This document shows, in pieces, positions 30,734 to 41,717 of a DNA stretch of 64,000 bases; the first letter of the stretch is position 1; each line of letters begins with the position of its first letter. The position numbers and the translations under genes are program-made. Source of the stretch: Anniella stebbinsi (taxonomy: Eukaryota > Chordata > Lepidosauria > Squamata > Anniellidae); the NCBI GenBank assembly GCA_029215795.1, contig JARDYH010000003.1, positions 31,373,001 through 31,437,000 on the forward strand, in the 5' to 3' direction. Below the pieces are notes generated by a model. The model was not told where the DNA came from and searched no databases. It worked only from the letters and a program-made list of their open reading frames with translations.

Positions 30734-31488
30734 TAGGGTGACCAGATTTTGGAAAGCAAAATCCTGGTCCAAAATGGCCACCCCACCAAAGCAGCCCCTC
30801 CAGAACATAAAATAAAAAATTTAAAAGGCCGCCCGCCATGCGGACAACAAGCAGACACCCCCGCCACCACCACCCCACCCGAAACAACCCCTCCCAAGCC
30901 ACACCCCAAAAAAACCCAGCCTGGACCTACCAGGTCCTCTGCTGCCACCGCCAATCTCCTCCACTGCTGCGTGACCCCCTGCAGCCCCCTCACCCTTCTT
31001 GCCCTGCTCCTGGGCTCCCCGGAGGTACCTGAGGAATAGCAACAGCAGCAGGCAAAGGAGGAGGAGGAGCCTGCCTGGGCAGGAAACACGTTCTCAGCGT
31101 TAGGGAGCATCAACAAATTCCTTGTCTGGTGGTTAAAGCAGTTAGCCACTAGACAAGGAATTTGTTGAGCTCCCTCAGCACTTGTTTCCTGCGGAGGGCG
31201 GAGGGCGGGGAGAGCAGCACGGGCAGGAAAGAAGTGCTCAGCGTTAGGGAGCGTCAACAAATTCCTTGTCTGGTGGCTAAAGCAGTTAGCCACCAGACAA
31301 GGAATTTGTTGACGCTCCCTAACGCTGAGCACTTCTTTCTTGTGGAGGCTGGGGAGCAGCCCGGGCATTTTAGGGCGGGAGGAGAGCTGATCCTTTCCCC
31401 GGTTTGCCCCCGCCACCCCCCTGTCGGCCCGGATTGCCCCAGTTTTCCCGGTTAGGACCGGGAAATCCAGGGTGATCTGGTCACCCTA
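30734..31488. mobile_element. 755-bp hAT element with two palindromic modules
   Basis: The ends are TAGGGTGACCAGATTTTG and GATCTGGTCACCCTA. CTGACAG lies on both sides (8 bp if the shared terminal A is counted). The right subterminal CCCGGTTAGGACCGGGAAAT is shared, inverted, with the elements at 36462 and 48335. The interior has two tandem palindromes (31074-31195 and 31220-31345) whose arms contain CAACAAATTCCTTGTCTGGTG. The minus-strand frame over 30694-31416 is a product of these repeats and not a gene. Confidence 0.85.
31074..31345. repeat. Tandem pair of palindromic modules
   Basis: Each module is GGCAGGAAA ... AGCGTTAGGGAGC ... CAACAAATTCCTTGTCTGGTGG, a short AAAGCAGTTAG centre, then the reverse complement. 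The second copy is almost perfect (arms of about 58 bp); the first has decayed. Confidence 0.88.
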
Positions 31489-31495
31489 CTGACAG

Positions 31496-32815
31496 CCTTT
31501 TATAGTCAGGCCAGGAGAGTCCATCTGGAAACTTCACCCCTTCAAGTGCACCATCTGGCTGTTAAAAGGCCAGCAGCCTTTTCCTACAGACATCGGCTTC
31601 TCCTAAGGATGAAGGTTGGAGATGTGAGGGAGCCAGTTGGGGACTGCTCCCCAGGGCCTCCCCATTCACTAGAGGAGCCCGAAATCTACTCCTCAGAGTC
31701 AGAACATAGTGGCATCTCCTGGGAATTACATGGACAAGACATGGAGACCACAGCAGTGAGTCCCACTTTAGAAAAACCAGAAACTGGTTCTGATGCCTCC
31801 CCAGAGTTTTTACCACTGATGAATGCCAGTCCTGGGGCCATGACAGCATGGTGGTTGGAAATGAATACATCCTCTCAACAAGGCAATAGTCTCGCTTCTG
31901 CTTTAATTTTATGTGCTTATCTCTTGGCCCATTATGCTATACATCTTTTATCCAGAACAAGTTCTCTATTCATGAAAACAGTTGACATGAAATACTCAGG
32001 AATCAGGGAACAGGGATTCAGACTTTGCTGGATGAGGTTACATTCCCCCTGACATCCAGGTTTTGGTGGTGGCCAGGAATCCATTTGCACAGCTGAGGCT
32101 AGTACAGCAACCGCACCTGTGCCTAGAGATGTCTGATCTGGTGCTTTGGTGACATTCCCTTTGGACTACCATAAAATATTCTACATGGAACTGCCTTTAA
32201 AAAAAAATGTTCAGAAACTTCAGTTGGTTCTGAATACTATTGACCAGGGCAAATTAAAAGTAGCACACTGACTGCTGGTCTGTTTCCAGGTTGTAGCTAC
32301 CCAAAAGACCACCTTCTCCCATAAGAGCTTGTCCAGGTTTTTAAATCCTCAGGAGAGGCTAGGCATGTCAAAGGAATCCATCCCGGGGGGGGGGGGGTGC
32401 AGCTCACAAGTTTTCATCAATTTGGGCCTCTAGGGCTTCAGCTTATTTCCCCACAAACTGCCCCAACTCAATCTGCATCAAGTTGGACCACCTTGTGGAT
32501 TTTCCCAGCATTTCAAAAATTTATATAAATAAAATGTGTGCAGATTGCATGGGCAGTTTGCATCATTTATACAAGTTTCAGCCATAATTTGCCTTACAAT
32601 TTCTGTAAATCACACAGTTTGCAGCCATAAGTTGCATAAAATACACAAGTTGTATCCCACAATTTGCACACATTTCTATGTATTTTTAAAAAACACATAA
32701 AAAGTTCCTGGATTTCAGGAAACATCCTCCAGCTTGACCTGCAAATGCAAACTGAGTCAGATGCTCAGTTGACCCCAAAAGGGCCAGATTCCATAACACT
32801 AGACATCTCTAGGTA
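31496..32815. other. No assigned feature; one 168-codon frame without similarity
   Basis: The plus frame at 31546-32052 is open, but its product shows no domain I recognise and no splice or start context singles it out. A TAGGCATGTC-like motif near 32361 and a TAGACATCTCTA near 32814 might be old hAT ends. Confidence 0.35.
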
Positions 32816-33180
32816 CCACTGCCATCAGAGGCACATTTGATAGGGACTTGAAAGAGGCCTTCTTGGTGGCTGCTCTGAGACTTCAGAACTCTTGGAAGAG
32901 GAAGGCTAGTTCATCCTCCACTCTGTTGTCCTTCCGCCACCAAGCAAAGTCTTTTTTAAATCCAGACAAGGCTTTTGCATATAAGCTGTTACGTTGCTCA
33001 AGGGGTTTTTAATTGGTTAGTGCCGTTTATTTCTTTTATTGTTGTGATTTTGCTTGTGTTTTTCATTTATTTGTTTTGATGTTCTAATTAAGATTCTGTT
33101 TAATCTTGATTTATTGTTAGCCACCCTGAGTGCCATCTATTTATTGAAATGCAGGGCATACATTAAATAATACATACATT
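32816..33180 (+). mobile_element. LINE 3' tail
   Basis: 'cttgaaagaggccttcttgg', 'ccttccgccaccaagcaaag' and 'tattgttagccaccctgagtg' then 'cagggcatacattaaataata' are LINE 3'-end phrases in plus orientation ending in an ATAA/TACA-type tail. Family not assigned. Confidence 0.6.
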
Positions 33181-33443
33181 CTTGGTGGGAATGTTTGAAA
33201 CAGAAATAAGATGATGTATTTGCAGAATGACCCAATTTCAACCACAGCATCTCCCTTCTTTTCTCCTGGAAAAAAAATCCTCTCTGAAACCCTGGAAAAC
33301 TACTGCTAGTCTATGTAGACAATACTGAAGTAGATGGATCAAAGGCAGCTTCTGTCCTGCATTGGTTGTAGCAGTTTTAGTTATACAGCTGACCATAAGT
33401 CCAAGTAACACCCCAGACCAACGTTCCAGCAGACAAGCTTTAA

Positions 33444-33575
33444 ATAGGGATGTGTATCGTATCGTTATGATAGCCGATAACAAACCGATCAGATCATTAT
33501 TGGACATCTGATTAACAATAATGATACACATTCCCTCAGGCCCTATCTGATCTGATCCAAAATCCATATGTATCC
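33444..33575. mobile_element. Short diverged TAGGGATGTG-type MITE
   Basis: TAGGGATGTGTATCGTATCG faces CATATGTATCCCTG at 33575, with a GATCAGAT/ATCTGATC inverted interior. No matching duplication was found, so boundaries are approximate. Confidence 0.5.
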
Positions 33576-33875
33576 CTGCTGGTGATGACTGTTAAGGGCA
33601 TCTTTTGAAATGTTAATTAAACAGGCTGGATAATGCAAGATGTGCTTCATAAACCCTTTTTATTTTTTAATGTGTTCCTTCTTCCCCACTTTGCTTCCTG
33701 CTTTTATTGCTTATACACATTTAGGATTTATTGGATATTTGAAAGAACTTCAAATAGCTATACCCTTCTCTAGAGCTATATGTGTGATATGGTGGCTACA
33801 CTATCAAATTTGGAGGTCAAACAGCCTCATGAAATTGTTATGCAAAAATAAAGTAACATCATGTTGTCCTTTACT

Positions 33876-34308
33876 TAGGGATGTATGAATCATTCTATAT
33901 CCACTCCATGTCAGTTTCATGTGTATTTAATCCTAAATCCATTCTGTCCAATTTCCATATTAATTAATTATTTTCATTGCATTTTATACTGCACAATAGC
34001 TGAAGATATAGATAGATGGATGGATAGATAGATATAGGCATAAGAATTTGCATTTATTTTCATAACTTTCACTAACATACACATTTTGTCTGTGATTTTC
34101 CCTAATATACATATTTCATATGTATTTTTCCTGATATATGTAACTTTCCTTAATATATGCATTCTGAGCTGAAATCTACACTGCAAAATTCAGAGAAGTG
34201 CAGAATCTGAAGGATAATTCTGTTCCAATCCACATATTCAACGAAGAAGTGTGAATTTGGTCAGTACATTGAAAAATGTCAATGAAACAAAAGACTTCAG
34301 CATTCCTA
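33876..34308. mobile_element. 433-bp diverged hAT MITE (TAGGGATGTATGAA end)
   Basis: The left end TAGGGATGTATGAATC and right end CAGCATTCCTA are flanked by CCTTTACT (33868-33875) and CCTTTACC (34309-34316), matching 7 of 8. A GATA-type tract lies at about 34007-34037. The interior is AT-rich with repeated AATATACATATTT-like motifs. Confidence 0.65.
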
Positions 34309-34316
34309 CCTTTACC

Positions 34317-35215
34317 CATTCAAAAAGTCTATCAAATAATACACATAAATAGTATTACTTATCACAAATGAGCATCTGATTTTAGCCCTGTTCAAGCATC
34401 CAAAACACTACTCTCCTCGTCGTCACACAAGAGGGATATGTGGCCACACTGCATAGCCCCATCCCCTGACATCACATGTGTGTCATAGAGACCTTCAAAC
34501 ACCCTTGTGTACAGCAGAAATGTCTCCAAAAAGGACATTGGCCTCCACATGAGTTGGAACCCCTATAATTCAGATCCAAAAACTTATCACCCACTTCTTT
34601 TTATAATTTCCTTCAAATTGCTGATAGAATCTCACAATGGTTTCAGCCATCCATATAGAAAAGAGGAAAGACCCATTCACACACATTTTGCCACCAGAAT
34701 GGGAGGTGTCTTTGAATATCCTAACTACCCAATTGACGCTGCTGAGAGAAACCCACACTCCATCCATAGAGCTGGAATATTCAGATATTTGCCTGAGGTG
34801 TAGCATTATTACTCTAAAGCATCTTCAGTGCTGCTCTATGTATGTGTGGTACTGTGTGTCCATGAAGGAGAAGACAAAGGCAATGTAAGGGATGGCTGGA
34901 GGGTGTGACCTGCTACCCACCATCGTCCTTGTACTGTAACTTCCCAAACTTACCTCCACAGGTCCTTAAGATGCCAGAGGAGGGAGGAGAGAAGGTTATG
35001 ATGTCACCCAGATCCTCTTTCACATCCATCATCTATCACTTCTCCAAAGATGGTGAGAGAACCTTCCTCAGTCTTGTTTTCTACCTGCTCCTTCCCACAT
35101 TTATTTTCATATACAACTTTCACCAACATACACTCTTCTTAAAAAGGACCATGCAATCCAGAGATATTCTGTAGGGTCTGTGGCCAGCCTTGCTACCATC
35201 AAAATCCCAGGATGA
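34317..35215. other. No recognised feature
   Basis: No repeat ends or exons recognised. Confidence 0.4.
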
Positions 35216-36275
35216 CATTTCTTTATTAGAGAATTTTTTTAGAGAATTCCTGAGGAGGCTCACAACATTTCAAAATAGAATCAGACTAAAGTAGTCAAAA
35301 TAAACTAAAAACAGTAAAATCAATAAGAAGGAACAGCATAAATTCATAAGAAAGTCAGTCAAGATAAAACAGATTACATTGCATTAAAAGGCCTGGATTT
35401 TGTTTTGTTGTGTTTTTTTTACAAAAAAAGTGGGCTTGTGTTGAAATGACATGGAAGTAGGTGCCAGAAAAGCTTCCTTGAGGTTGACATGCCTCCTCTA
35501 GAGGAATCCTCTTCAGACAATGAGTTGAAGACCCCCAGACCAAATACTGCAGAGAAAAGCATCCTGTGCTGAGGGACATTGAGGCAGATCAGGGGGGATC
35601 TTGGGGCCTTGGGGGAATGGCAGTCAGCTTATCCCTTCAAGACATAGCTAGCCCCATCTCTGAATTAGAGGTGGATGTGAATGGCCACCTAGCCCTAGAA
35701 AAGGAAGATGCCTCATGGTGCAGGCTCAGTTGGCCATCAGAGAAAGAAGCAAGGACTCCTAATGAGTAAAGGGATGCTTACAAACAAGACTTTCCTCATA
35801 AGTAGATCATTTCTCAGGTGACACTGATGGCCTGCAACTGTGCTTTGGGTGGAGCTCTGAAGGCCCAGACTTAAAGGTATTCACTTCAGTTGTAAATGTA
35901 TGTACACTGACTCCCAGAACCCTGAGTTTTGTTTCCCTCTCTATCCAGCTCTTCTCTGGATCCTCCTGGATTTGGGCCATGGACTGCTTTCAGACCTTGT
36001 CTTTGGTACTAATCCTTGCTAATTCGTAGCTGCTCTGTCTTCACCCCATTAAAAACAGGATGGGGAGAGCCTTCTGCTATTGGGGTGCTACCACTAGAAG
36101 GCTCTTTCTCTGGTAGCCACCTGTCATACCTCTGAAGATGGGATAGCCCAGAGAATGGCCTCTGATTAAAGTATTTGAGTATTAACAGGGACATATGGAT
36201 ATAGACAACCCTGTCCAAAAGCCATGATAAGTTTTGAAAATCAAAACCAGCACTTTGGTTTGAGTCCAGATCTCA
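35216..36275 (-). mobile_element. Diverged LINE 3' region, minus strand, in pieces
   Basis: 'cattaaaaggcctgg' near 35380, 'gaaggctctttctctggtagcc' near 36098 and 'aaaatcaaaaccagcactttgg' near 36237 are the same ordered phrases seen in the split LINE at 23820-26590. The intervening sequence is too diverged to delimit. Confidence 0.5.
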
Positions 36276-36638
36276 TCTGGAAGTCTTGTGCAAGACTTCC
36301 AGGAACTCCTCATGGACCTGAGATTGTTTACTACTGGCAAGTCATTTCTTTCTTACTCCTGTGAATATGTCCCTAATATTGCACTGGAAGTGTCTGCCTA
36401 GCAGCTCTGCTAACCTGAGGAACCAATTCACCAGAGGACAATCAAAACAGCTACTCTAGAGTAGGCTGTCCAGATGGCTCGGGATTTCCCGGTCCTAACC
36501 GGGAATCCAGGGGCGAACTGGCCCAACCTGGGGGAGGGGGGGCAAACCGGGGTGGCGGGGGGGTCATGCGGCGGTGGCAGCAAGCAAGGAGCGGCGGTAG
36601 ACCCGGCGGCGGAGGAGCCCAGGAAGCGGCCGCCCCAG

Positions 36639-36880
36639 CAGGTAAGTGCCCTCCCTCGCGCCTCACGCTCCTTACCCGCAGGGGCGTCCGCTTCCCTCCG
36701 GTGCTCGAATCTACTGAGAAACAGGCTTCACGGCCTGTCCCTCAGTAACGCGTTGGGTGATGACGTCATCACCTGGCACGATACTGAGAGACAGGCCGTG
36801 AAGCCTGTTTCTCAGTAGATTCGAGCACCGGAGGGAAGCGGGTAAGGAGCGTGAGGCGCGGGGCGCGGGGCACTTACCTG
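36639..36880. repeat. Palindromic module: splice donor - CRE - splice donor
   Basis: The outer left CAGGTAAGT (36639-36647) is a perfect 5' splice-donor consensus, and its mirror ACTTACCTG is at 36872-36880. Inner mirrored sites CTCCTTACCCGC and GCGGGTAAGGAG flank arms containing ACTGAGAAACAGGCTTCACG. The centre TGACGTCA (36761-36768) is an exact CRE. Confidence 0.88.
36761..36768. promoter_or_regulatory. CRE-type site TGACGTCA
   Basis: Exact consensus for CREB/ATF binding, at the centre of an 18-bp perfect palindrome inside a CpG-rich mobile element. Function is inference. Confidence 0.55.
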
Positions 36881-37395
36881 CTGGGGCAGCCAGATCCACT
36901 GCCGCGCCGCCGCCGCCGTGCCGCCACCGCCGGGGCCGCCGCGCCGCCGCCACCGCCAGGGCCGCAGCGCCGCCGCCGCTGCTGGGTCCGCGGCCGTGCC
37001 GCCACCGCCGCCGCTGGGTCCCCCACCGGCTCGTAAGGCCAGCGGCCGCGCGGAAGAGGCGGGGAAGGGCCGATTACGTCACTTCCGGATCCGGCCCTCC
37101 CCTGCCTCTTCCGCGCAGCCACTGGCCTTACGAGCCGGCGGGGGACCCGGCGGCGGTGGCGGCGGCAGCGGCGGCGCGGGGGCGGCAGCGGCGGAGGAGG
37201 AGGCAGCAGAAGAGAACCCGCCCCGGTAGGTCCGGGCTGATGTTTTTTGGGGGTGGGTGGCTGGGTGGGGGGTTGTTTTGGGTGGGGGAGTGGCTTGGGG
37301 GGGTTGTTTTGGGGGTGGCTTGGTGGTGGGGTTGTTGGCGGGGGGGGACCGGGATTTTGGGTTTCAAAATCTGGTCACCCTACTCTAGAGCTTTA

Positions 37396-37470
37396 CTCAA
37401 CCTGGTGCCTTCCAGACATGTTAGACTGCAGTTACCATCATTCCCAGTCAGGGATGTTTGTGGCTGGGAA
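37396..37470. mobile_element. Fragment of a palindromic MITE ('CCTGGTGCCTTCCAGA')
   Basis: AACCTGGTGCCTTCCAGACA then CCATCATTCCCAGTCAGGGA matches half of the foldback repeat at 56010-56108. Confidence 0.55.
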
Positions 37471-37756
37471 ATCCAGTTCTTTTTTGATTCAACAGAGTTC
37501 TGCAGCATGTACGACTCACTTTGCATTTGTGAGACAAATTGCAGGCTTTCCCCCAAACTGCAGGAACCTATTTTGTGCATTTTTTGCACAAATTTTCCAC
37601 AAATTTGGTCAAATTGTGTACTCTGGTTCTTATATCAAAGCACAAATTGCACATATACTCCATTAGATTTGAAGCAGGCACATGTGAATAAATGGTGGCT
37701 TTTCTGTTTCAAATAATACAGTAGCGCAAACAAAAGGTGATTGCCTTAACCAAAAC

Positions 37757-38292
37757 TTGAACAATTGATAACAAAGAAGTTAAGGAAATAAACAATGGAT
37801 AAAATGTAATGCAGAGTACAATTTTTCAAAGAGCACTTTTTGTATACATTCAACTGAAATTATATGTTAAAAAACTTGCTCAATGATTACAATAAACATA
37901 GGCCAAACACATTTTGACAGGTGTCTTCTTCAGTGGCCAATTCTCAAGGCTGTTGTGTACTCCAAAGAGATTGTTCAAAAATGGGGGCTGACTAGGTTAG
38001 TCCCAAAATATAGGGATATATAAACGTCACTCCCCACAATAGGAGATTAAAGAGCATCAGCAATTACATACTGCCTCAGCTCTCATGAACACAACAGCCT
38101 TGAGAATTAGCCACTGAAGAAGACACCTGTCGAAATGTGTTTGGTCTATGTTTATTGTAATCATTGAGCAAGTTTTTTAACATATAATTTCAGTTGAATG
38201 TATACAAAAAGTGCTCTTTGAAAAATTGTACTCTGCATTAAATTTTATGCATTGTTTATTTCCTTAACTTCTTTGTTATCAATTTTTCTGCT
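37757..38292. repeat. Inverted repeat with ~210-bp arms
   Basis: The left arm (about 37757-37970) and right arm (about 38090-38292) are reverse complements. Matching pairs include AACAAAGAAGTTAAGGAAAT with its mirror, GCAGAGTACAATTTTTCAAA with its mirror, and CTTCTTCAGTGGCCAATTCT with its mirror. The arms differ at a few percent of positions and the loop is about 120 bp. No terminal duplication is evident; it may be a foldback transposon of unknown family. Confidence 0.85.
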
Positions 38293-38646
38293 TCAAATAA
38301 ATGTGATCCTGATCCTTTCCTAAAAGAAGCAGAGTTTCATAGAGCTAGTCTGGAACAATTGTCTTGACCATTGTAACCTGGCATCTGATTCAAATCATTG
38401 ATCTTCTTGCAGTTCAGGCATAGTATTTCTGCAGTGATGGCATAACAATATCATGTTTTTTGATGAACTGGCATACTCACTGGGATACACAACTGCAACT
38501 ACTGATGTGCGGCCAGGGACACAACTTTTAGGATGGCTATTAGTGAATAATCTCCTGGCTTCAACAAAAAAGAAAGAAATAGCTGAAAAAGGTATACATG
38601 GCCATTTTTGGAATACAAATGAATGACGAATACATTCCTGGGGTGG

Positions 38647-38654
38647 GTGGGAAT
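38647..38654. repeat. 8-bp target duplication GTGGGAAT (copy at 40210-40217)
   Basis: Exact direct duplicate on both sides of the element at 38655-40209. Confidence 0.9.
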
Positions 38655-40209
38655 TAGGGGTGTGCACGGACCCCCCGGATCGGATCGGGACCCGGATCGG
38701 GACCTCCAATTTTGTCACGGACCGGTTCGGACAAAATCGGAGGCCCCCCGGACCGGATCGAGTCCGATCCCGACCCAAAAATCGTAAATTTTTGGATCGG
38801 CCGCCATTTTTTTCCCCATAGACTTGCATTGCAATGCAAGTCTATGAGGAAAAAATGGCGGCGGGTGGGTGAGGGGGGGCCTAACTCCCTCCCACCCCGG
38901 GGCCGTCCGCTGTGGACGGCCCCGGCAGGTAAGCCCCCTCCCCCGCGCTCCCTACCCCCCCTGGGGCCGTCCGCTTCCATCCGCTGGCGCCCGCGGGCGC
39001 CAGCGGATAGAAGCGGACGGCTCCGGGGGGGGTAAGCCCCCTTCCCCGCCACTGCTTACCTTCTCGGCCCGTCCGCTCCCGTCCGGCGCCGGCGGCTACT
39101 ACCAGCGGGCTCCGCGGCCTACTCTCGAGTAGCGCGCCGGGTGATGACATCACCCGGCGCGCCACCCTGGAGTAGGCCGCGGAGCCTGCTGGTAGTAGTC
39201 ACCGGCGCCGGACGGGAGCGGCCAGGCCGGCAAGGTAAGGGCCCCCTCCCCCCTCCACGCGCCCCCTCCTCCCCTCCACGCACCCCCTGCTTACCTTCTC
39301 GGCCCGTCCGCTCACATCCGGGGCCGGCGGCTACTACCAGCGGGCTCCACGGCCTGCTCTAGAGTAGCGCGCCGGGTGATGACATCACCCGGCGCGCCAC
39401 CCTAGAGCAGGCCGCGGAGCCTGCTGGTAGTTGTAGTCGCCGGCGCCGGACGGGAGCGGCCGGGCCGGGAAGGTAAGGGCCCCCCTCCCCCCCCTCCGCG
39501 CGCCCCCTCCTCCCCTCCACGCACCCCCTGGTTACCTTCCCGGCCCGTCTGCTCCCGTCCGGGGCCGGCGGCTACTACCAGCAGGCTCCGCGGCCTGCTC
39601 TAGAGTAGCGCGCCGGGTGATGACATCACCCGGCGCGCCACCCTAGAGCAGGCTGCGGAGCCTGCTGGTAGTTGTAGTCGCCGGCGCCGGACGGGAGCGG
39701 CCGGGCCGGGAAGGTAAGGGCCCCCCTCCCCCCCTCCGCGTGCCCCCTCCTCCCCTCCACGCACCCCCTCTTACCTTCTCGGCCCGTCCGCTCCCGTCCG
39801 GCGCCGGCGGCTACTACCAGCGGGCTCCACGGCCTGCTCTAGAGTAGCGCGCGGGGTGATGACATCACCCGGCGCGCCACCCTGGAGCAGGCCGCGGAGC
39901 CCGCTGGTAGTAGCTGCTAGTGCCGGACGGGAGCGGACGGGCCGAGAAGGTAAGCGCCCCCCTCCTCCCCCCCCCCGCTGTCCACTTTCATCGGCGGGCG
40001 CCCGCTGGCGCCCGCCAATGGAAGCGGCGGTGGGCGCCAGTGGGCGCCCGCCGATCCGCCGATCTGCCGAACCGGTTCGGAGCCTTTTCGGACCGGTTCG
40101 GATTGGATCGGCCGATCCAGCTGCGGGATCGGAAATCGGATAATTTATCCGATTTCCCACTGGACCGGACTCGGATCGTGGATCGGGTCCGATCCAGTGC
40201 ACATCCCTA
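38655..40209 (-). mobile_element. 1.56-kb GATCGG hAT element, inverted sister of 24808-26351
   Basis: The ends are TAGGGGTGTGCACGG and CAGTGCACATCCCTA, with an exact GTGGGAAT duplication. In reverse orientation it has the same parts in the same order as the 24808 copy: YY1-like hairpin, short GC palindromes, four palindromic modules, CCGAACCGGTTCGG repeats and the GATCGGGTCCGATCC end. The target sites differ, so the two are independent insertions. Confidence 0.92.
39054..39955. repeat. Array of four CRE-like/splice-donor palindromic modules
   Basis: Modules at about 39054-39240, 39289-39478, 39530-39719 and 39769-39955, spaced 235-241 bp. Each is CTTACCTTC ... GGGTGATGACATCACCC ... GAAGGTAAG. 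TGACATCA is the reverse complement of the TGATGTCA in the sister element, so the centre is fixed in this family. In the third module the left donor is mutated (GTTACC). Confidence 0.88.
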
Positions 40210-41501
40210 GTGGGAATTAAAACATTATTCACAAATACATAGTCTAATTAATCATGAGTAATTTGACCATGTAATTTTGACAACATTTAAAACATGATTT
40301 GAATTCATGTGCCATTTGCTAATAGTGCCTTTTGCTCCTATAAAACTGGTGTGTACTGTAAGCAGAATTTTCAGTGGCTTCCCTTATTTTAAATTAATCA
40401 AGGATAGCAATGAGTACATTGTGAAAGTGAGTTGGGAAATAAAAGGTGAGGGTTGCTCTGTCATGGGGAGACTCTGAGGATCCTTCTGACTGAGTATATT
40501 CAAAGAGAGTCTGGTAGACTTTTTTTTAAAGAACTGTTCCTAATTACAGGCTGAAGTGGAATGCTTAATATTATCTTTCCCAGCCAGACTCCTTGACCTG
40601 AAGACACGAACGGAGATGAAAATCCATCTGGGAATTAATGTTTATGTGGATTACAGCTTTAACATGACCTAGTCAGACAGACACCTATAAACCTAGAAGA
40701 ATTTTAAAAGATCCTGATTTTCCAGGCATTGTGTCTCAGAGCTCCCTTGACCTGGTAACTCCTAATTTTCATAACTAACCCTATTCTCTCCTGCTAAGCA
40801 GGCTGAGTTATTCTCCAGTTAATCAGTTTCCACACATGGCTTTAAAGCAGGAAGATAGCCCTACAGACCTCTGCTGCAATCTAGCAGAGTGAGTTCCCCA
40901 ATGCAGTCTATTAAGGTACAATCCTATGCCTGTTCAGGCAGAAAAAGGTCCTACAACTTCCAGCGTTCCCCATGCATAGGATTGTGCCCTTAACCTTATC
41001 CATGTTCTCTACTAACTTCTTTGTACCTGACAATTTTGTGAGATGAATGCCAAAATGAGAAAGCAGAGAGGCTGGTGTACAGCCGTTGACCAACTTCACA
41101 TATGCATGTTCATTCCTTATAACAGGTTGGGCATCCCAGTTTACCTCTCAGAAATCTCCACTGGAATCAGATGTTTTCAGGGGACTCCACCCCCTTCCAC
41201 CCCATCATCTGTCTCTTTCTTTGTGCAGAGAATACCATACTTTCCAGCAGAGATGGTTCATGTATTTAGCTGATAGTCTATAAGTGGGGAAATGCACATG
41301 ATTTCACTTATAAAAAAGAAACATAGTGAGTCCCTGTGTGCATTTCATTTTAGAGCGCTGCGTAAATGACTCCTCAAAATCCTCCACTCTATTTGTGGGT
41401 AGAGAAATTCACAATTTCACCAAATTTCTCCAGAGGGAGGAACAATTCACTGACAGTTTTTTGAGGATGAAGCTGCCCATTACCAGTGGCAATGGAAGAG
41501 C

Positions 41502-41502
<1 letters not shown>

Positions 41503-41547
<45 letters not shown>
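41503..41547. repeat. (ATT)n microsatellite
   Basis: About 15 uninterrupted ATT units. Confidence 0.95.
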
Positions 41548-41548
<1 letters not shown>

Positions 41549-41689
41549 CTACTAAGGTTATGTTTTGTTTCGTTTTGGTAGTTGTGCTTGCGTCACATGA
41601 CAACAACAGCCGCTGTATTTGCAGCTTGTCCACCATTTTGCATTTCCATAATGTTCTGGAACTAGCATTGTTCTGGGTTGAGTAAGGAG

Positions 41690-41717
41690 CTGTTGTTGTT
41701 GTTGTTGTTGTTGTTGT
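41690..41717. repeat. (GTT)n microsatellite
   Basis: About nine GTT units. Confidence 0.95.

Larger units (their letters stand above)
36462..37382. mobile_element. 921-bp GC-rich hAT element with CRE-centred palindrome
   Basis: It begins TAGGCTGTCCAGATGG, ends AAAATCTGGTCACCCTA and is flanked by CTCTAGAG at 36454-36461 and 37383-37390, a perfect 8-bp duplication. The left subterminal GGATTTCCCGGTCCTAACCG is shared with 48335. Inside is a palindrome (about 36630-36890) with the 18-bp perfect core GGTGATGACGTCATCACC, then a second GC palindrome around 37030-37145 and a poly-GGT tail region. Long GC frames here are composition artefacts. No transposase is seen. Confidence 0.92.

Noticed and set aside
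30694..31416. 240-codon minus-strand frame with duplicated QIPCLVANCF motif
   Set aside because: The peptide repeat simply translates the tandem palindromic modules of the hAT element at 30734-31488. The frame crosses the element boundary and GC-rich linkers.
31546..32052. 168-codon plus-strand frame
   Set aside because: The longest frame not explained by an obvious repeat, but it has no recognisable domain, no supporting splice or promoter context and a low-complexity, unstructured product. At this window size such a frame can occur by chance or be an old retroelement relic.
33444..33575. Considered as a full hAT insertion with target duplication
   Set aside because: The flanks (CTTTAAA and CTGGTGAT) do not match, so the call was kept at element level without a claimed duplication.
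37156..37716. 186-codon plus-strand frame
   Set aside because: It begins in GC/GGT-rich transposon DNA and reads through the element end and target duplication into unrelated flanking sequence, so it cannot be one gene.
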